Of a DNA stretch of 64,000 nt, positions 9,170 to 17,883 are shown piece by piece (position 1 is the stretch's first letter; every line of letters begins with the position of its first letter). Position numbers and translations under genes: made by a program. This DNA comes from an uncultured bacterium (GTDB lineage Bacteria; Actinomycetota; Coriobacteriia; Coriobacteriales; Eggerthellaceae). The notes beneath the pieces are model-generated. The model saw only the letters and a list, made by a program, of their open reading frames with translations, was not told the origin of the DNA and did not search any database. The DNA is taken from NCBI GenBank assembly GCA_905215325.1, contig CAJMPP010000002.1, positions 25,242 to 89,241 on the forward strand, read 5' to 3'.

Positions 9170-10222
9170 TCAGGCTTTGACCTTTCTATATGCCGCCCTC
9201 ATCCCTTGATAGATTTTGGTCGCGACATCGCAGCCCTTGCCGCCGAGCGTTCGGTAAATCAGCGTCCCCAGCCACTCGAGCCTCGCTTTACTCCGTGGCA
9301 CATATAGGAATTTATCAAGGAGATCATGGTTCGCCTGCAGGCATTTTTCGTCTCCCTCGACGACAAGCTCGAAGGTATCGCTCTCGTCGAGAGGCTGACT
9401 CGAATAATCGTAGTCCATCGAGTGCATGCCCTTAGCATCCTCAACGGCTGAGCAATTGAGCCCCGTGCCGTCGAAGCCAAGGTTACGGGTTTTCGAAATC
9501 ATCGGAATCACGACGCGCTTGTCAGAGAGCATCAGGTACGGCCCATACGCCATGTCCGTCATGGATTCCATCTCCGCATTGCCCACTCCAAGAGCCACAT
9601 ACGGGACGTACTCAGCACGACGTCCTGCTACCATCCTGTCAACAAGCCCCGAATCGAACGCACGCGCCCTGTTCTTCAGCAAATAATAGGTTTGCACTAT
9701 GTCCTTGCGCGCGGCATCGCGCTTCCTGGCCCACTGACCAGTCCCCCATGCGGAGTATGTCGCCTGAGACAGAAAGGCCGTCGCCCCATCGGTCTTCTTC
9801 CAATCGAGGGGGTACGAATACCCGCAGACCGCCTGCACGCTGCTGTCGTCCTCGAAACGCTCCAGACACTTGTCCATGTACTCAATGAAGTTCGGGGCGA
9901 ACTCGATGTCGTCCTCGGCCGATATCCATCGGCCGTAGCGCGGCGCAATAACCTCGTCAACCAATGCCTTGCTGTTCTTGCCCGGTCCGTAGTTCTTCTC
10001 CCTCTCAATGACATTGAAGCTTTTGAACGCATCCCCGGGGTAAGACCTCAACATTTCCCTGGTCTTCGCGTACCCTTCCCGATATTTGTCACTCGGCGGG
10101 AAATCGAGCACGACAAACACGTCGGTAAACTCGGCCCACGCGTTGCGGGCCAGCGAGTCAAGCCCCCTCTTCAGATGTCTATGTCTGCACAGGGTCGGGA
10201 TGACGACGGGCGCATATATCAT
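9170..10222 (-). CDS. glycosyltransferase, GT-A fold (family 2-like)
   Basis: The 350-residue protein begins with APVVIPTLCRHRHLKRGLDS, the usual N-terminus of GT-A sugar transferases. It has a DXD-like metal site in GRWISAEDDIEFAPNF at about residues 95-110. There are no strong membrane helices, so it is likely a cytoplasmic enzyme adding one sugar of the repeat unit. It overlaps the upstream polymerase-like gene by an ATGA junction. Donor and acceptor are unknown. Confidence 0.8.
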   Translation of the reverse strand: MIYAPVVIPTLCRHRHLKRGLDSLARNAWAEFTDVFVVLDFPPSDKYREGYAKTREMLRSYPGDAFKSFNVIEREKNYGPGKNSKALVDEVIAPRYGRWISAEDDIEFAPNFIEYMDKCLERFEDDSSVQAVCGYSYPLDWKKTDGATAFLSQATYSAWGTGQWARKRDAARKDIVQTYYLLKNRARAFDSGLVDRMVAGRRAEYVPYVALGVGNAEMESMTDMAYGPYLMLSDKRVVIPMISKTRNLGFDGTGLNCSAVEDAKGMHSMDYDYSSQPLDESDTFELVVEGDEKCLQANHDLLDKFLYVPRSKARLEWLGTLIYRTLGGKGCDVATKIYQGMRAAYRKVKA

Positions 10223-11388
10223 TTTCTAGAACCCCCTTTGTATGGCGCTTTTGAAAGGATAGGCTTTCCGAGAAGCAGGATCACGTAGCAAATCGCGAAC
10301 GTGAAGACGTGCACTTCCGTGATGCCGAACAGGAACATGACGAGAAGCGCCGGCAGAACTCTCCCAGGCTCCAATTCCTCGCAGGTGGCGCACTTCCACA
10401 CCGCCCAAGAAAACCAGAGGGAAAAGACGATGCCTAGAACGAACAATCCCTGCGCGTATGCGCAGTCAAGCGTCGTGTAGTAATAGACCCAGCCGTTGGA
10501 ACCTACGCTGATGGACGACTGGAACTCCTGACCAAGCAGCGTGACCCCCTGGTTCTCGAAACACGCATGCCAAAGAGAGAGGCGTCCCGTGAGCAGCCCT
10601 CCCAGCGAGTCGCTATATAGGGGGCCCGCGACAAGGAGAACGGCGACGAAACCGACCAATGGCAGAATGCCAACCATCCTCCTCATCCTTTTGCCGTCGA
10701 AGATTCCCCTGCTCTTCTGCAGCATTGAAAGAACGACAAGCACGACTATCAACAAGAAAGAGGTCTTCGAGTCACTCGTAACGAGGACAAACCCCGCCAC
10801 GCAGATGACAAGGAAGTAATGGACAAGGCTAAGCTTGTCATGGCGCAGATATACGAATGCGCTGCATGCCATCAAAGCAATAGCCCCAAACATGTTGGGG
10901 TGTGAGAAGAAGAAGGCGGAACGTTGCCTTCCAACACCGTCGTCGGACAAGCGATAGATGAACTTGAGGCTTTGAGGGTCTATGACCATCTCAATCGCAA
11001 ATAGCAGCACGAGAAACACGACTAGGGCCGCCGTGCAGCCAAGCCAGAAACGCACTACATCATCGATATCATCCACCGTTGCCGCCGCGAGAACCGTCAA
11101 CACAACAACAAAAGCCGCCGACTCGCCAGATTTCACATAGCAAATCAAGCCTATGCAAATCGACATAATTGCGAAGATGTATTTCCCTTTATATGAAGCA
11201 GAATGCGCAATGCAATGGAAAACAAGGAAAATGCTGCCGGCTAGCAGCATGACCTTGTCCACCAAATCGGGAACTCCGACAATCGTCGTAATAGTCAGCA
11301 TAGAACGCAAGTAAAGAATGACGAAGCCAATGACGAACGACGCCGGAAGGCTCAAAATGGAATGAGACGCCCTTGCTTTATCGACCAT
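10219..11388 (-). CDS. wzy: O-antigen/capsule polymerase-like membrane protein (Wzy-like)
   Basis: A 389-residue integral membrane protein with about 10-12 predicted helices and a larger non-cytoplasmic loop in the second half (around GRLSLWHACFENQGVTLLGQ), the layout seen in Wzy and O-antigen ligase proteins. Wzy proteins are too variable in sequence for a firm match, so the call rests on topology and on neighbours (flippase, glycosyltransferases). Base composition is visibly richer in A and T than the flanking genes, consistent with horizontal acquisition of the serotype-specific centre of the locus. Confidence 0.7.
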   Translation of the reverse strand: MVDKARASHSILSLPASFVIGFVILYLRSMLTITTIVGVPDLVDKVMLLAGSIFLVFHCIAHSASYKGKYIFAIMSICIGLICYVKSGESAAFVVVLTVLAAATVDDIDDVVRFWLGCTAALVVFLVLLFAIEMVIDPQSLKFIYRLSDDGVGRQRSAFFFSHPNMFGAIALMACSAFVYLRHDKLSLVHYFLVICVAGFVLVTSDSKTSFLLIVVLVVLSMLQKSRGIFDGKRMRRMVGILPLVGFVAVLLVAGPLYSDSLGGLLTGRLSLWHACFENQGVTLLGQEFQSSISVGSNGWVYYYTTLDCAYAQGLFVLGIVFSLWFSWAVWKCATCEELEPGRVLPALLVMFLFGITEVHVFTFAICYVILLLGKPILSKAPYKGGSRK

Positions 11389-11403
11389 TGCTCACCTGCT
11401 CAC

Positions 11404-12288
11404 CTATAGTTTACTATCGAGTTTCACGGAACCCAGTAGATCGCCATCGGCGTCCGGCGAAACTGGATCGATGCCCAGCATCCGCCGGCGCTCCCCGACT
11501 CCTTTTACCACGCCTGCCAGGTTCTTCATGCCGTCGTGCAATCCGTTGTGTTTGATCTCTGCCACTGTCCTCCCAACTATCTGAGCCGTTCGCCGTCCTA
11601 TGAAGGGCGACAGCACTTGCACTATTTTTCTCTTCGTCTTGAACTTCGGCTCCACCCAGCTACCGGAATAGTGATGGACGCTGTAGGTGTCTTTCTTGAC
11701 ATGGAATCCGCCGAAGCCATAGACCGGATTGAACGCACTCGAAGGGAACAGCGTCCATTCGCCAACCTCCTGCAGTACGTCCTTGCGCACGAAACCCCGA
11801 TCCTCCAAAGGCTTTGTGAATACCTCGTTCACCGTATGCGCCTGGAGGAACCCCGGCTCGCTGGAAAAAGTCATTGAGTCGTAAGCGGCCAGAGCCTCAG
11901 CGATCACGGGGTTGTGACGCGGCGAAGCCACGATCAACCCCGTGGTCGCCGTTCTCGACAATTCTTCGATTGCTGAGAACGGCGACCACGTCTCGCAGAG
12001 CTGCGTAATATCGCGCACGAGTTCACTACCCAGGTCCATATAGACCCCGCCAAAATTGTAGATGGCCCAGAACCGTACATAGTCGGCAACGTAGGCATAT
12101 TTCCCCGCTTCATAGGCGGCTTTCGTCCAAGGATGTGACTCGACATCAAAAAAATCCTCATCGCACCGAACAATTCGATATCCAGGCGCATACCGCCCCC
12201 ACGAGGCAAGACTTTTCTTGGCGGTCGCAGAAAGCTCACCGCGCCCGAACCAACAGTAGTAGATCGTCTTGGGCGTTTCCTCTGCCAC
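11404..12288 (-). CDS. glycosyltransferase family 32-like (Och1/capsular transferase)
   Basis: The 294-residue protein has the hallmarks of the DXD-containing GT32 group: an N-terminal IYYCWFGRGELS and the acceptor/donor region YVADYVRFWAIYNFGGVYMD. A C-terminal YSVHHYSGSW is common in capsular transferases of this type. It starts at a GTG that overlaps the upstream TAG by one base. It probably adds a hexose in the repeat unit; the specificity is not predictable. Confidence 0.85.
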   Translation of the reverse strand: MAEETPKTIYYCWFGRGELSATAKKSLASWGRYAPGYRIVRCDEDFFDVESHPWTKAAYEAGKYAYVADYVRFWAIYNFGGVYMDLGSELVRDITQLCETWSPFSAIEELSRTATTGLIVASPRHNPVIAEALAAYDSMTFSSEPGFLQAHTVNEVFTKPLEDRGFVRKDVLQEVGEWTLFPSSAFNPVYGFGGFHVKKDTYSVHHYSGSWVEPKFKTKRKIVQVLSPFIGRRTAQIVGRTVAEIKHNGLHDGMKNLAGVVKGVGERRRMLGIDPVSPDADGDLLGSVKLDSKL

Positions 12289-13355
12289 TAACTCATCAGC
12301 CCCCTATAAAGCTGCACCAACTCTTCCATGTTTTGCTCGATGTTGAAATTATCAGAAATGGTCGCTCTGGCGGCGGCGCCGATGCTCGCGCGGAGACCCT
12401 GAGAATCCATCAGTCTACAAAGCAGCTCCGAGAGTCTCCCCTCGTCATCGACGGGCATCAGGTAGCCGTTGACCCCGTCCTCGATGACCTGCGGCACGCC
12501 GCCGACGGGTGTGGCAATGGTCGGCACACCATGCGCCATGGCCTCCAACACGCTCATAGGCATGCCTTCATTCTTTGATGGCAAGCAGTAGACACCTGCG
12601 CGCTCAAACAGTCTCTCCTTGTCATCGCCCGTTATCCAGCCCACAAACTCGCACCGATCGGCGACGCCGAGCTCACGCGCGAGGGCCTCATAACGCTCCG
12701 GATAACCGTCGCCTCCAAAAACCAGTTTGGTATCTGAATGCTGCTCGAGCATATCCCTCGATGCGCGCAAGAGAACGTCAGGACTTTTGTTCGCATCAAG
12801 ACGTCCTAAAAATAGGACGTCTTGATGCGAAGAAAGTGAACACGGTTGCGTCGGAACCGACACCGCGTTGTGCATCACGACAAGTCTCTTCGGAGCAAAG
12901 CTTCGTGACACGAGCCATTGTTGCCACTCCTCGGAGAGGACAATAACGGCATCAGCGGAATTAAAGAGCGCTCTTATCTCGTCGCGCTTCTTCTCCTCAA
13001 GCTCCTCGTCGAACCACATGCCAAATTCGCCGCCGTGCAGATGGATGACAGCCTTCTTTCCCTTCGAGATGGCCTTTCTCAGGAAAAGCGCCTTCCTCTC
13101 ATAGCTGCCTCTCGAAGCCATGTGCGCGTGCACGATGTCCGCATCCTTGAGCGCGCGACAAAAGCTCGCGTATGCAGCAAGTGCCATCAACGCCTTCTTG
13201 GCCTTACCGCAGTCGTTATATGTCGCGATGAATTTAGCTTGGATTCCTGCACCAGGCAGACGCTCCATGAGCTGTTTTTCGACAGTTGCCATGCCACCAC
13301 GCGCCTGAAGGCTCGGCCCAATCATCACCACACAAAGATTACTTTTATCAGTCAT
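12288..13355 (-). CDS. glycosyltransferase family 4
   Basis: A 355-residue GT-B transferase. The N-terminal domain contains the glycine-rich loop GPSLQARGGMATVEKQLMERL. The C-terminal domain carries DVLFLGRLDANKSPDVLLRA and the retaining-transferase E-x7-E motif in EGMPMSVLEAMAHGVPTIA. Its ATG overlaps the TAA of the small upstream gene by one base, so it is translationally coupled. The sugar added is unknown. Confidence 0.92.
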   Translation of the reverse strand: MTDKSNLCVVMIGPSLQARGGMATVEKQLMERLPGAGIQAKFIATYNDCGKAKKALMALAAYASFCRALKDADIVHAHMASRGSYERKALFLRKAISKGKKAVIHLHGGEFGMWFDEELEEKKRDEIRALFNSADAVIVLSEEWQQWLVSRSFAPKRLVVMHNAVSVPTQPCSLSSHQDVLFLGRLDANKSPDVLLRASRDMLEQHSDTKLVFGGDGYPERYEALARELGVADRCEFVGWITGDDKERLFERAGVYCLPSKNEGMPMSVLEAMAHGVPTIATPVGGVPQVIEDGVNGYLMPVDDEGRLSELLCRLMDSQGLRASIGAAARATISDNFNIEQNMEELVQLYRGLMS

Positions 13356-13825
13356 TACGCCACCTCATTGTAAGGTAGCTGAAGCCAGCCGCTCGCATCG
13401 TAGCCTAAACCATCGAAGCGAAGTCCTTCACAGCGCATTCCACTGGCAAATGATATATAGCACGGCACCGGGTGCCCGCCCATGCTACCGAAGCTAACTC
13501 TAACCTGATAAAACTCACGGTCTAGACGCTCGGCAGCGCTGATTGGCACGACAAGACATCGCAGTTTGGAATAGTCAATGTCCATGCAAGCGTATCGGAC
13601 ATACTCCTTGAAGCAGATTAATTTGTAGCTGCGACGATGAACCACCAGTGAATCGCAGTCGTGCGGTTGTGCCGGCTTTATTTTTTCGCTATATGTCCTC
13701 GGGTGTTCCAAGTTCAAGGGATATCCAACTTTCAGTCTGAAGAATGATAATGAGCCCAACTCCGGGCTCACACTGTGCAGCAAGCCGTACAACACCCAGA
13801 TTGGATTCCTCATCAGGCAGTCCAT
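13355..13825 (-). CDS. short TupA-related fragment, probably a degenerate gene
   Basis: The 156-residue product begins like the neighbouring TupA-like ATP-grasp protein: FFRLKVGYPLNLEHPRTYSE aligns with the start of that family (compare NPKTFNEKLQWYK next door). It then lacks the nucleotide-binding and metal-binding core. The rest (from about residue 60) is not recognised. It may be a truncated or recombined paralog kept because it couples translation of the next gene, or a small protein with its own role. No clear ribosome-binding site was seen at either candidate ATG (13825 or 13813). Confidence 0.5.
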   Translation of the reverse strand: MDCLMRNPIWVLYGLLHSVSPELGSLSFFRLKVGYPLNLEHPRTYSEKIKPAQPHDCDSLVVHRRSYKLICFKEYVRYACMDIDYSKLRCLVVPISAAERLDREFYQVRVSFGSMGGHPVPCYISFASGMRCEGLRFDGLGYDASGWLQLPYNEVA

Positions 13826-13864
13826 GCTCGCACAAAAGCGCTCTTTGCACCGCTCGCCTTTCAG

Positions 13865-14755
13865 CTACGCATTCGATTTACGTAGCATAAACAGCTCCCC
13901 GAGCTCGCGATCAAGACGATCAGGCCGCTCTTCCGCCGCATAAAAGGGGTCAAAGCCCCCACCCGTGTAGAATGTCATCTCGCCGAAGTAAGGCTTGCCA
14001 CCGATGTTGTACCAGTCGACACGAACGTGAGGAAAGTTTGCAGATAGCTTCTCTGAAAGCTTGAGCATGAGCTCGTAATTCTCCGGCTTCGTCGTGGGTT
14101 TGTGGTCGGAAACCTCGTGATCGATGTCGCCACACTGCTCCCACGCGGGCGAGAAGTACTGCATATCATGATTGGTGAACCTGTCAGCGTCTGTCTGCAC
14201 AAGCGCCACTTTGCCGTCGAAGCAATAAAATTTAAAGTCCGTCGGGGTCTCCCTGCCCGGCTCATCAAGGTACGCTTCGGCAACTACACGTGGCACAATA
14301 TCAAGGTACGCCCACTCACGACCTTGCCAATACCAATTGCGGCCAAGAGCCACACGCAATCGCCTCTTGGCCTCCTCGAAGTCGAACTTCGTCTTATCAG
14401 TGCATACGAAAGTGCTTTGCGAATCATGGGTGCACTTAAGCACAAACTTCTCAGGCAACTTTTCCAGGTCAATCTCTTCGACTGAGTCATATACACCGTA
14501 GAGGGGGACCAAATACTCGGCACCAACAAGCTCTTCAACGAAGGAACGAACACCGTACTTGTCGGCGAGCTGCGTCAAGACTGGGTTATGATAATTAAGC
14601 TTATACCACTGAAGCTTTTCATTAAAAGTCTTGGGGTTCTGAAAATCGGGTTCGTAATGGAGCTTCGCTTTGAAATACATACGCATGTACACTTCATCAG
14701 GTATGAAGCGTAGATTGTTCTTGAGAGAAAGGGTGAACCTCTTCTTCAGTTTCAT
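13865..14755 (-). CDS. TupA-like ATP-grasp protein
   Basis: The 296-residue protein matches the TupA-like ATP-grasp family, named for teichuronopeptide biosynthesis. Visible features are NPKTFNEKLQWYKLNYHNP near residue 40, the nucleotide-binding segment KFVLKCTHDSQSTFVCTDK, TPTDFKFYCFDGKVALVQTD, and VRVDWYNIGGKPYFGEMTFY for the metal site. Family members occur widely in capsule loci and are thought to form amide links on surface polymers, though few have been tested. It overlaps wecB by ATGA. With the other ATP-grasp genes it points to an amino-acid-substituted polymer. Confidence 0.88.
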   Translation of the reverse strand: MKLKKRFTLSLKNNLRFIPDEVYMRMYFKAKLHYEPDFQNPKTFNEKLQWYKLNYHNPVLTQLADKYGVRSFVEELVGAEYLVPLYGVYDSVEEIDLEKLPEKFVLKCTHDSQSTFVCTDKTKFDFEEAKRRLRVALGRNWYWQGREWAYLDIVPRVVAEAYLDEPGRETPTDFKFYCFDGKVALVQTDADRFTNHDMQYFSPAWEQCGDIDHEVSDHKPTTKPENYELMLKLSEKLSANFPHVRVDWYNIGGKPYFGEMTFYTGGGFDPFYAAEERPDRLDRELGELFMLRKSNA

Positions 14756-15852
14756 CGATTGCCTCCCAGCACATCCGCAATGCGCTCGCTCGCATGCCCG
14801 TCGCCGTAAGGATTTGAAGCCTGGCTCATCTCGACGTACTCATCCTCGTCTGATAGCAGCCTGCTAAACTCTCGGTAAATTACATCCTCCTCGGTGCCGA
14901 CGAGCTTCAGGGTGCCGGCAGCCACGCCCTCGGGACGCTCAGTGGTGTCGCGCATCACCAGCACTGGCTTGCCCAGGCTCGGGGCTTCCTCCTGGATGCC
15001 ACCTGAGTCGGTGAGAATTAGATGGCTCGCCGCCAAGAAATTGTGGAAGTCGAGCACTTCCAGTGGGTCGATGATGCGCAACCGATCGAAGCCATCAAGT
15101 TCCCCATGGGCCGCCTTGCGCACCTCTGGGTTCATGTGTATGGGATAAATCGCCTTGGTGTCAGGATACTCCTCCATCACGCGTCGAATCGCGCGGAACA
15201 TGCGATGCATGGGCTCGCCAAGGTTCTCACGACGATGTGCAGTGATTAAGATCAGGCGGCTGCCGCTAGCCCATTCCAACTCCGGGTGGGTATAGTCCTC
15301 GCGCACTGTGGAGCGCAGAGCGTCGATACCGGTGTTGCCGGTCACCCAAATCTTCTCGGCACGCTTGCCCTCGTCGAGCAGGTTCTGCTTACTCGCTTTG
15401 GTGGGCGCAAAGTAGTACTCGCTGACGATATCCACGGCCTGACGATTGAACTCCTCGGGCCACGGGCTATAGATGTCGTGAGTGCGCAGGCCCGCCTCCA
15501 CATGCCCCACGGGAATCTGCAGGTAGAAGCAAGCGAGAGCCGCCGCAAAGCTCGTAGTTGTGTCGCCGTGCACGAGAACCACGTCAGGCCTCTCTTCCTC
15601 GAGAATCGCCTTCAGCTTCAGCAGCACATCGCACGTGACGTCGAACAGCGTCTGCCCCGGCTTCATGATTGCCAAGTCATGGTCGGGAGCCACGTCGAAA
15701 ACATTCAGAACCTGATCGAGCATCTCGCGATGCTGACCCGTCACCGCCACGATCGTCTGGAACTCGTCGGGGCGGCTCTTGAGCTCGTTCACGAGCGGGC
15801 ACATCTTGATGGCCTCCGGACGGGTGCCGAAGACAAGCATCACTTTCTTCAA
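14752..15852 (-). CDS. wecB: UDP-N-acetylglucosamine 2-epimerase (non-hydrolysing)
   Basis: It interconverts UDP-GlcNAc and UDP-ManNAc. The protein shows VMLVFGTRPEAIKMCPL at the N-terminus, HVEAGLRT, and SGGIQEEAPSLGKPVLVMRD near the C-terminus. I place the start at the TTG at 15852, where AGGGAGA lies at good spacing and the family N-terminus (KKVMLVFGTRPEAIK) begins. An ATG at 15870 would add six residues but has a poor ribosome-binding site. It works with wecC immediately upstream to make UDP-ManNAcA. Confidence 0.95.
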   Translation of the reverse strand: MKKVMLVFGTRPEAIKMCPLVNELKSRPDEFQTIVAVTGQHREMLDQVLNVFDVAPDHDLAIMKPGQTLFDVTCDVLLKLKAILEEERPDVVLVHGDTTTSFAAALACFYLQIPVGHVEAGLRTHDIYSPWPEEFNRQAVDIVSEYYFAPTKASKQNLLDEGKRAEKIWVTGNTGIDALRSTVREDYTHPELEWASGSRLILITAHRRENLGEPMHRMFRAIRRVMEEYPDTKAIYPIHMNPEVRKAAHGELDGFDRLRIIDPLEVLDFHNFLAASHLILTDSGGIQEEAPSLGKPVLVMRDTTERPEGVAAGTLKLVGTEEDVIYREFSRLLSDEDEYVEMSQASNPYGDGHASERIADVLGGNR

Positions 15853-15882
15853 ACCTGCTTCTCCCTGCATCTCTTTAATGAC

Positions 15883-17100
15883 TTACAGCTTGTAGACGTT
15901 CTCACCGTCGCCGCACACGTTGCGCGGGTCGATCAGGATGCGCCCGCCGAAGGCCTCGGGCTTGCCCTTGATTTGGGAATGGCCCACCATCACAATCACC
16001 ATCTCCAGGCCGTCTAGGAATTCTTCCATGGAGTGCACCTGGTTAGGAACCTCGTCGCGCTCGACCCACGGGTCGTACACCTTCACGGCGCCGCCGCACA
16101 GGTGCTCCTCCATGGACTCGAGCATCTGCAACGTAGGACTCTCGCGCACGTCGTCAACGTCCTCCTTGTAGGTTAGGCCGTAGATGCCTACCTTGGAGGC
16201 TTCGGTGATGCCGTGCTCGGCCATGGCCTCGTGGGCGCGGTGCAGCACGTACTCGGGCATGCCGGCGTTGGTCTGCAGGGCAAGGCGGATGAAGTTAGCC
16301 GTCTCGGGGTAGTCTCCGACGAGGAACCACGGGTCCACCGGGATGCAGTGACCACCCACACCCGGGCCAGGCTGCAGGATGTTCACGCGCGGGTGCTTGT
16401 TGGAGATGCGGATGACCTCCGCCACGTCCATGCCGCCGATGCGGCAGATCTTGGCGAGCTCGTTGGAGAAGGCAATGTTGATCGCGCGGAAGGTGTTCTC
16501 AACGACCTTGGTCATCTCGGCGGTGCGGATGTCGGTCACGCTGATCTCGCCTTGGCAGAAGGTCGCGTAAATCTTTGCAACCGCCTCGCCCACCTCGGGG
16601 TCGTCCGCACCAACCGTACGGTTGTTGTGCAGCAGCTCGTAGACCATGTTTCCGGGGATGATGCGCTCCGGGGCGTGCACGAGCTTGACGTCCTCGCGCT
16701 CGGCCTCGACGAGCAGCGGGCGCACGAAGCGATCAACCGTGTTGGGCGAGATGGTCGACTCGATCACGAGCACGGCGCCCTTCGGGGCGACCTCGAGCAC
16801 CGTCTTGCAGGCGGCGATCACATAGCAGGGGTCGATTTTCTTGTCCAGCTTGTCGTAGGGCGTCGGTACGCTCACGATGTAGGTGTCGCACACCTGATAC
16901 TCGGTCGTGAACCTGATGCCAGCCTTGAGCGCGTCGGCGAACAGCTCGTCAAGCCCCTCCTCCTTGAAGGTGGTGTGCCCGGCGTTCAGGGTTGCCACGA
17001 GTTCCTCGTTGTAGTCGGTTCCCACGACCTCCACGCCATGCGTGGCCATCATGAGTGCGGTGGGCAGTCCGATATAACCGAGACCGATAACGTTAACCAT
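15883..17100 (-). CDS. wecC: UDP-N-acetyl-D-mannosamine dehydrogenase
   Basis: This NAD-dependent enzyme oxidises UDP-ManNAc to UDP-ManNAc uronic acid. The 405-residue protein has the N-terminal NAD motif VIGLGYIGLPTALMMATHG, the family segment APERIIPGN, and the catalytic-cysteine region GPGVGGHCIPVDPWFL. The C-terminal domain has GLTYKEDVDDVRESP. Pairing with wecB supports ManNAcA rather than GlcA as product. A uronic acid carboxylate is a natural acceptor for amide formation by the ATP-grasp enzymes of this operon (inference). Confidence 0.95.
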   Translation of the reverse strand: MVNVIGLGYIGLPTALMMATHGVEVVGTDYNEELVATLNAGHTTFKEEGLDELFADALKAGIRFTTEYQVCDTYIVSVPTPYDKLDKKIDPCYVIAACKTVLEVAPKGAVLVIESTISPNTVDRFVRPLLVEAEREDVKLVHAPERIIPGNMVYELLHNNRTVGADDPEVGEAVAKIYATFCQGEISVTDIRTAEMTKVVENTFRAINIAFSNELAKICRIGGMDVAEVIRISNKHPRVNILQPGPGVGGHCIPVDPWFLVGDYPETANFIRLALQTNAGMPEYVLHRAHEAMAEHGITEASKVGIYGLTYKEDVDDVRESPTLQMLESMEEHLCGGAVKVYDPWVERDEVPNQVHSMEEFLDGLEMVIVMVGHSQIKGKPEAFGGRILIDPRNVCGDGENVYKL

Positions 17101-17103
17101 TCT

Positions 17104-17874
17104 TTATTCGCCTTTCCCTGAGAGCTTATATCGGTATGTAAGGGCAACAAACTTTGCATTGCCCACGATGTAGCGTTTCCAAAGCCTGCCAGGCTCCTGT
17201 ATGAACCGGTAGAACCATTCCAAACCGTGATTCTGCATCCACTTCGGCGCGCGATCGGTCACCCCAGCCACCACGTCGAAGCTGCCGCCCACGCCCATCA
17301 CAAAGGGGATTCCGATTTGATTAAGGTACTTGTGCACCCAGTACTCTTTCTTGGGAGAGCTAAATGCGACAAACATCATGTCCGCGCCAGATGCGGCCAT
17401 GTCCGCCACAATCTGCGGCTCGTCGGCTTCAGTAAAATAGCCGTTACGAAACCCTACAATTTGAACACCAGGATATCGTTCCTCGAAAATGTTCTTCACT
17501 TTCGAAACGACTTCCTCCTTGGCGCCAAACAAGTAGAGCTTGTAGCCCTTCTCAGCAGAAAGCGCCACTAATCGCTGAAACAAATCAATGCCCGTTACGC
17601 GCTCAGCCAAAGGCACACCAAGCTTCTTGGCAGCCCACACTATGGAAGCTCCATCCGCATTGATAAGTGGGCACTCATTCACGATCTTTGCCAACTCGGT
17701 ATCAGCTTCCATAAGGTTGACTTTAGAAGCATTGATAACTACATGCTGAGTTGGAACGCCGGCGGTGACGATCCTCTCCACCTCTGCCACTGTTTCATCA
17801 AGCGACAGTGCATTGACATAGGTGTTAAGAATCGAAAAGCGCCTTGGCGCCCGCTTCTCTTCACAAGCTTTCAA
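17104..17874 (-). CDS. WecG/TagA/CpsF family glycosyltransferase
   Basis: A GT26-type transferase of 256 residues. Conserved segments include INASKVNLMEADTELAKI, YLFGAKEEVVSKVKNIFEER, FVAFSSPKKEYWVHKYL and GVGGSFDVVAGVTDRAPKWM. Members transfer ManNAcA (WecG) or ManNAc (TagA) to a lipid-linked sugar at the membrane surface. Next to wecB/wecC, transfer of ManNAcA as the second sugar is the simplest reading. The best start is a TTG at 17874, ten bases after the sugar transferase stop. The C-terminal basic region (GRLWKRY) probably binds the membrane. Confidence 0.9.
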   Translation of the reverse strand: MKACEEKRAPRRFSILNTYVNALSLDETVAEVERIVTAGVPTQHVVINASKVNLMEADTELAKIVNECPLINADGASIVWAAKKLGVPLAERVTGIDLFQRLVALSAEKGYKLYLFGAKEEVVSKVKNIFEERYPGVQIVGFRNGYFTEADEPQIVADMAASGADMMFVAFSSPKKEYWVHKYLNQIGIPFVMGVGGSFDVVAGVTDRAPKWMQNHGLEWFYRFIQEPGRLWKRYIVGNAKFVALTYRYKLSGKGE

Positions 17875-17883
17875 AAGATATGC

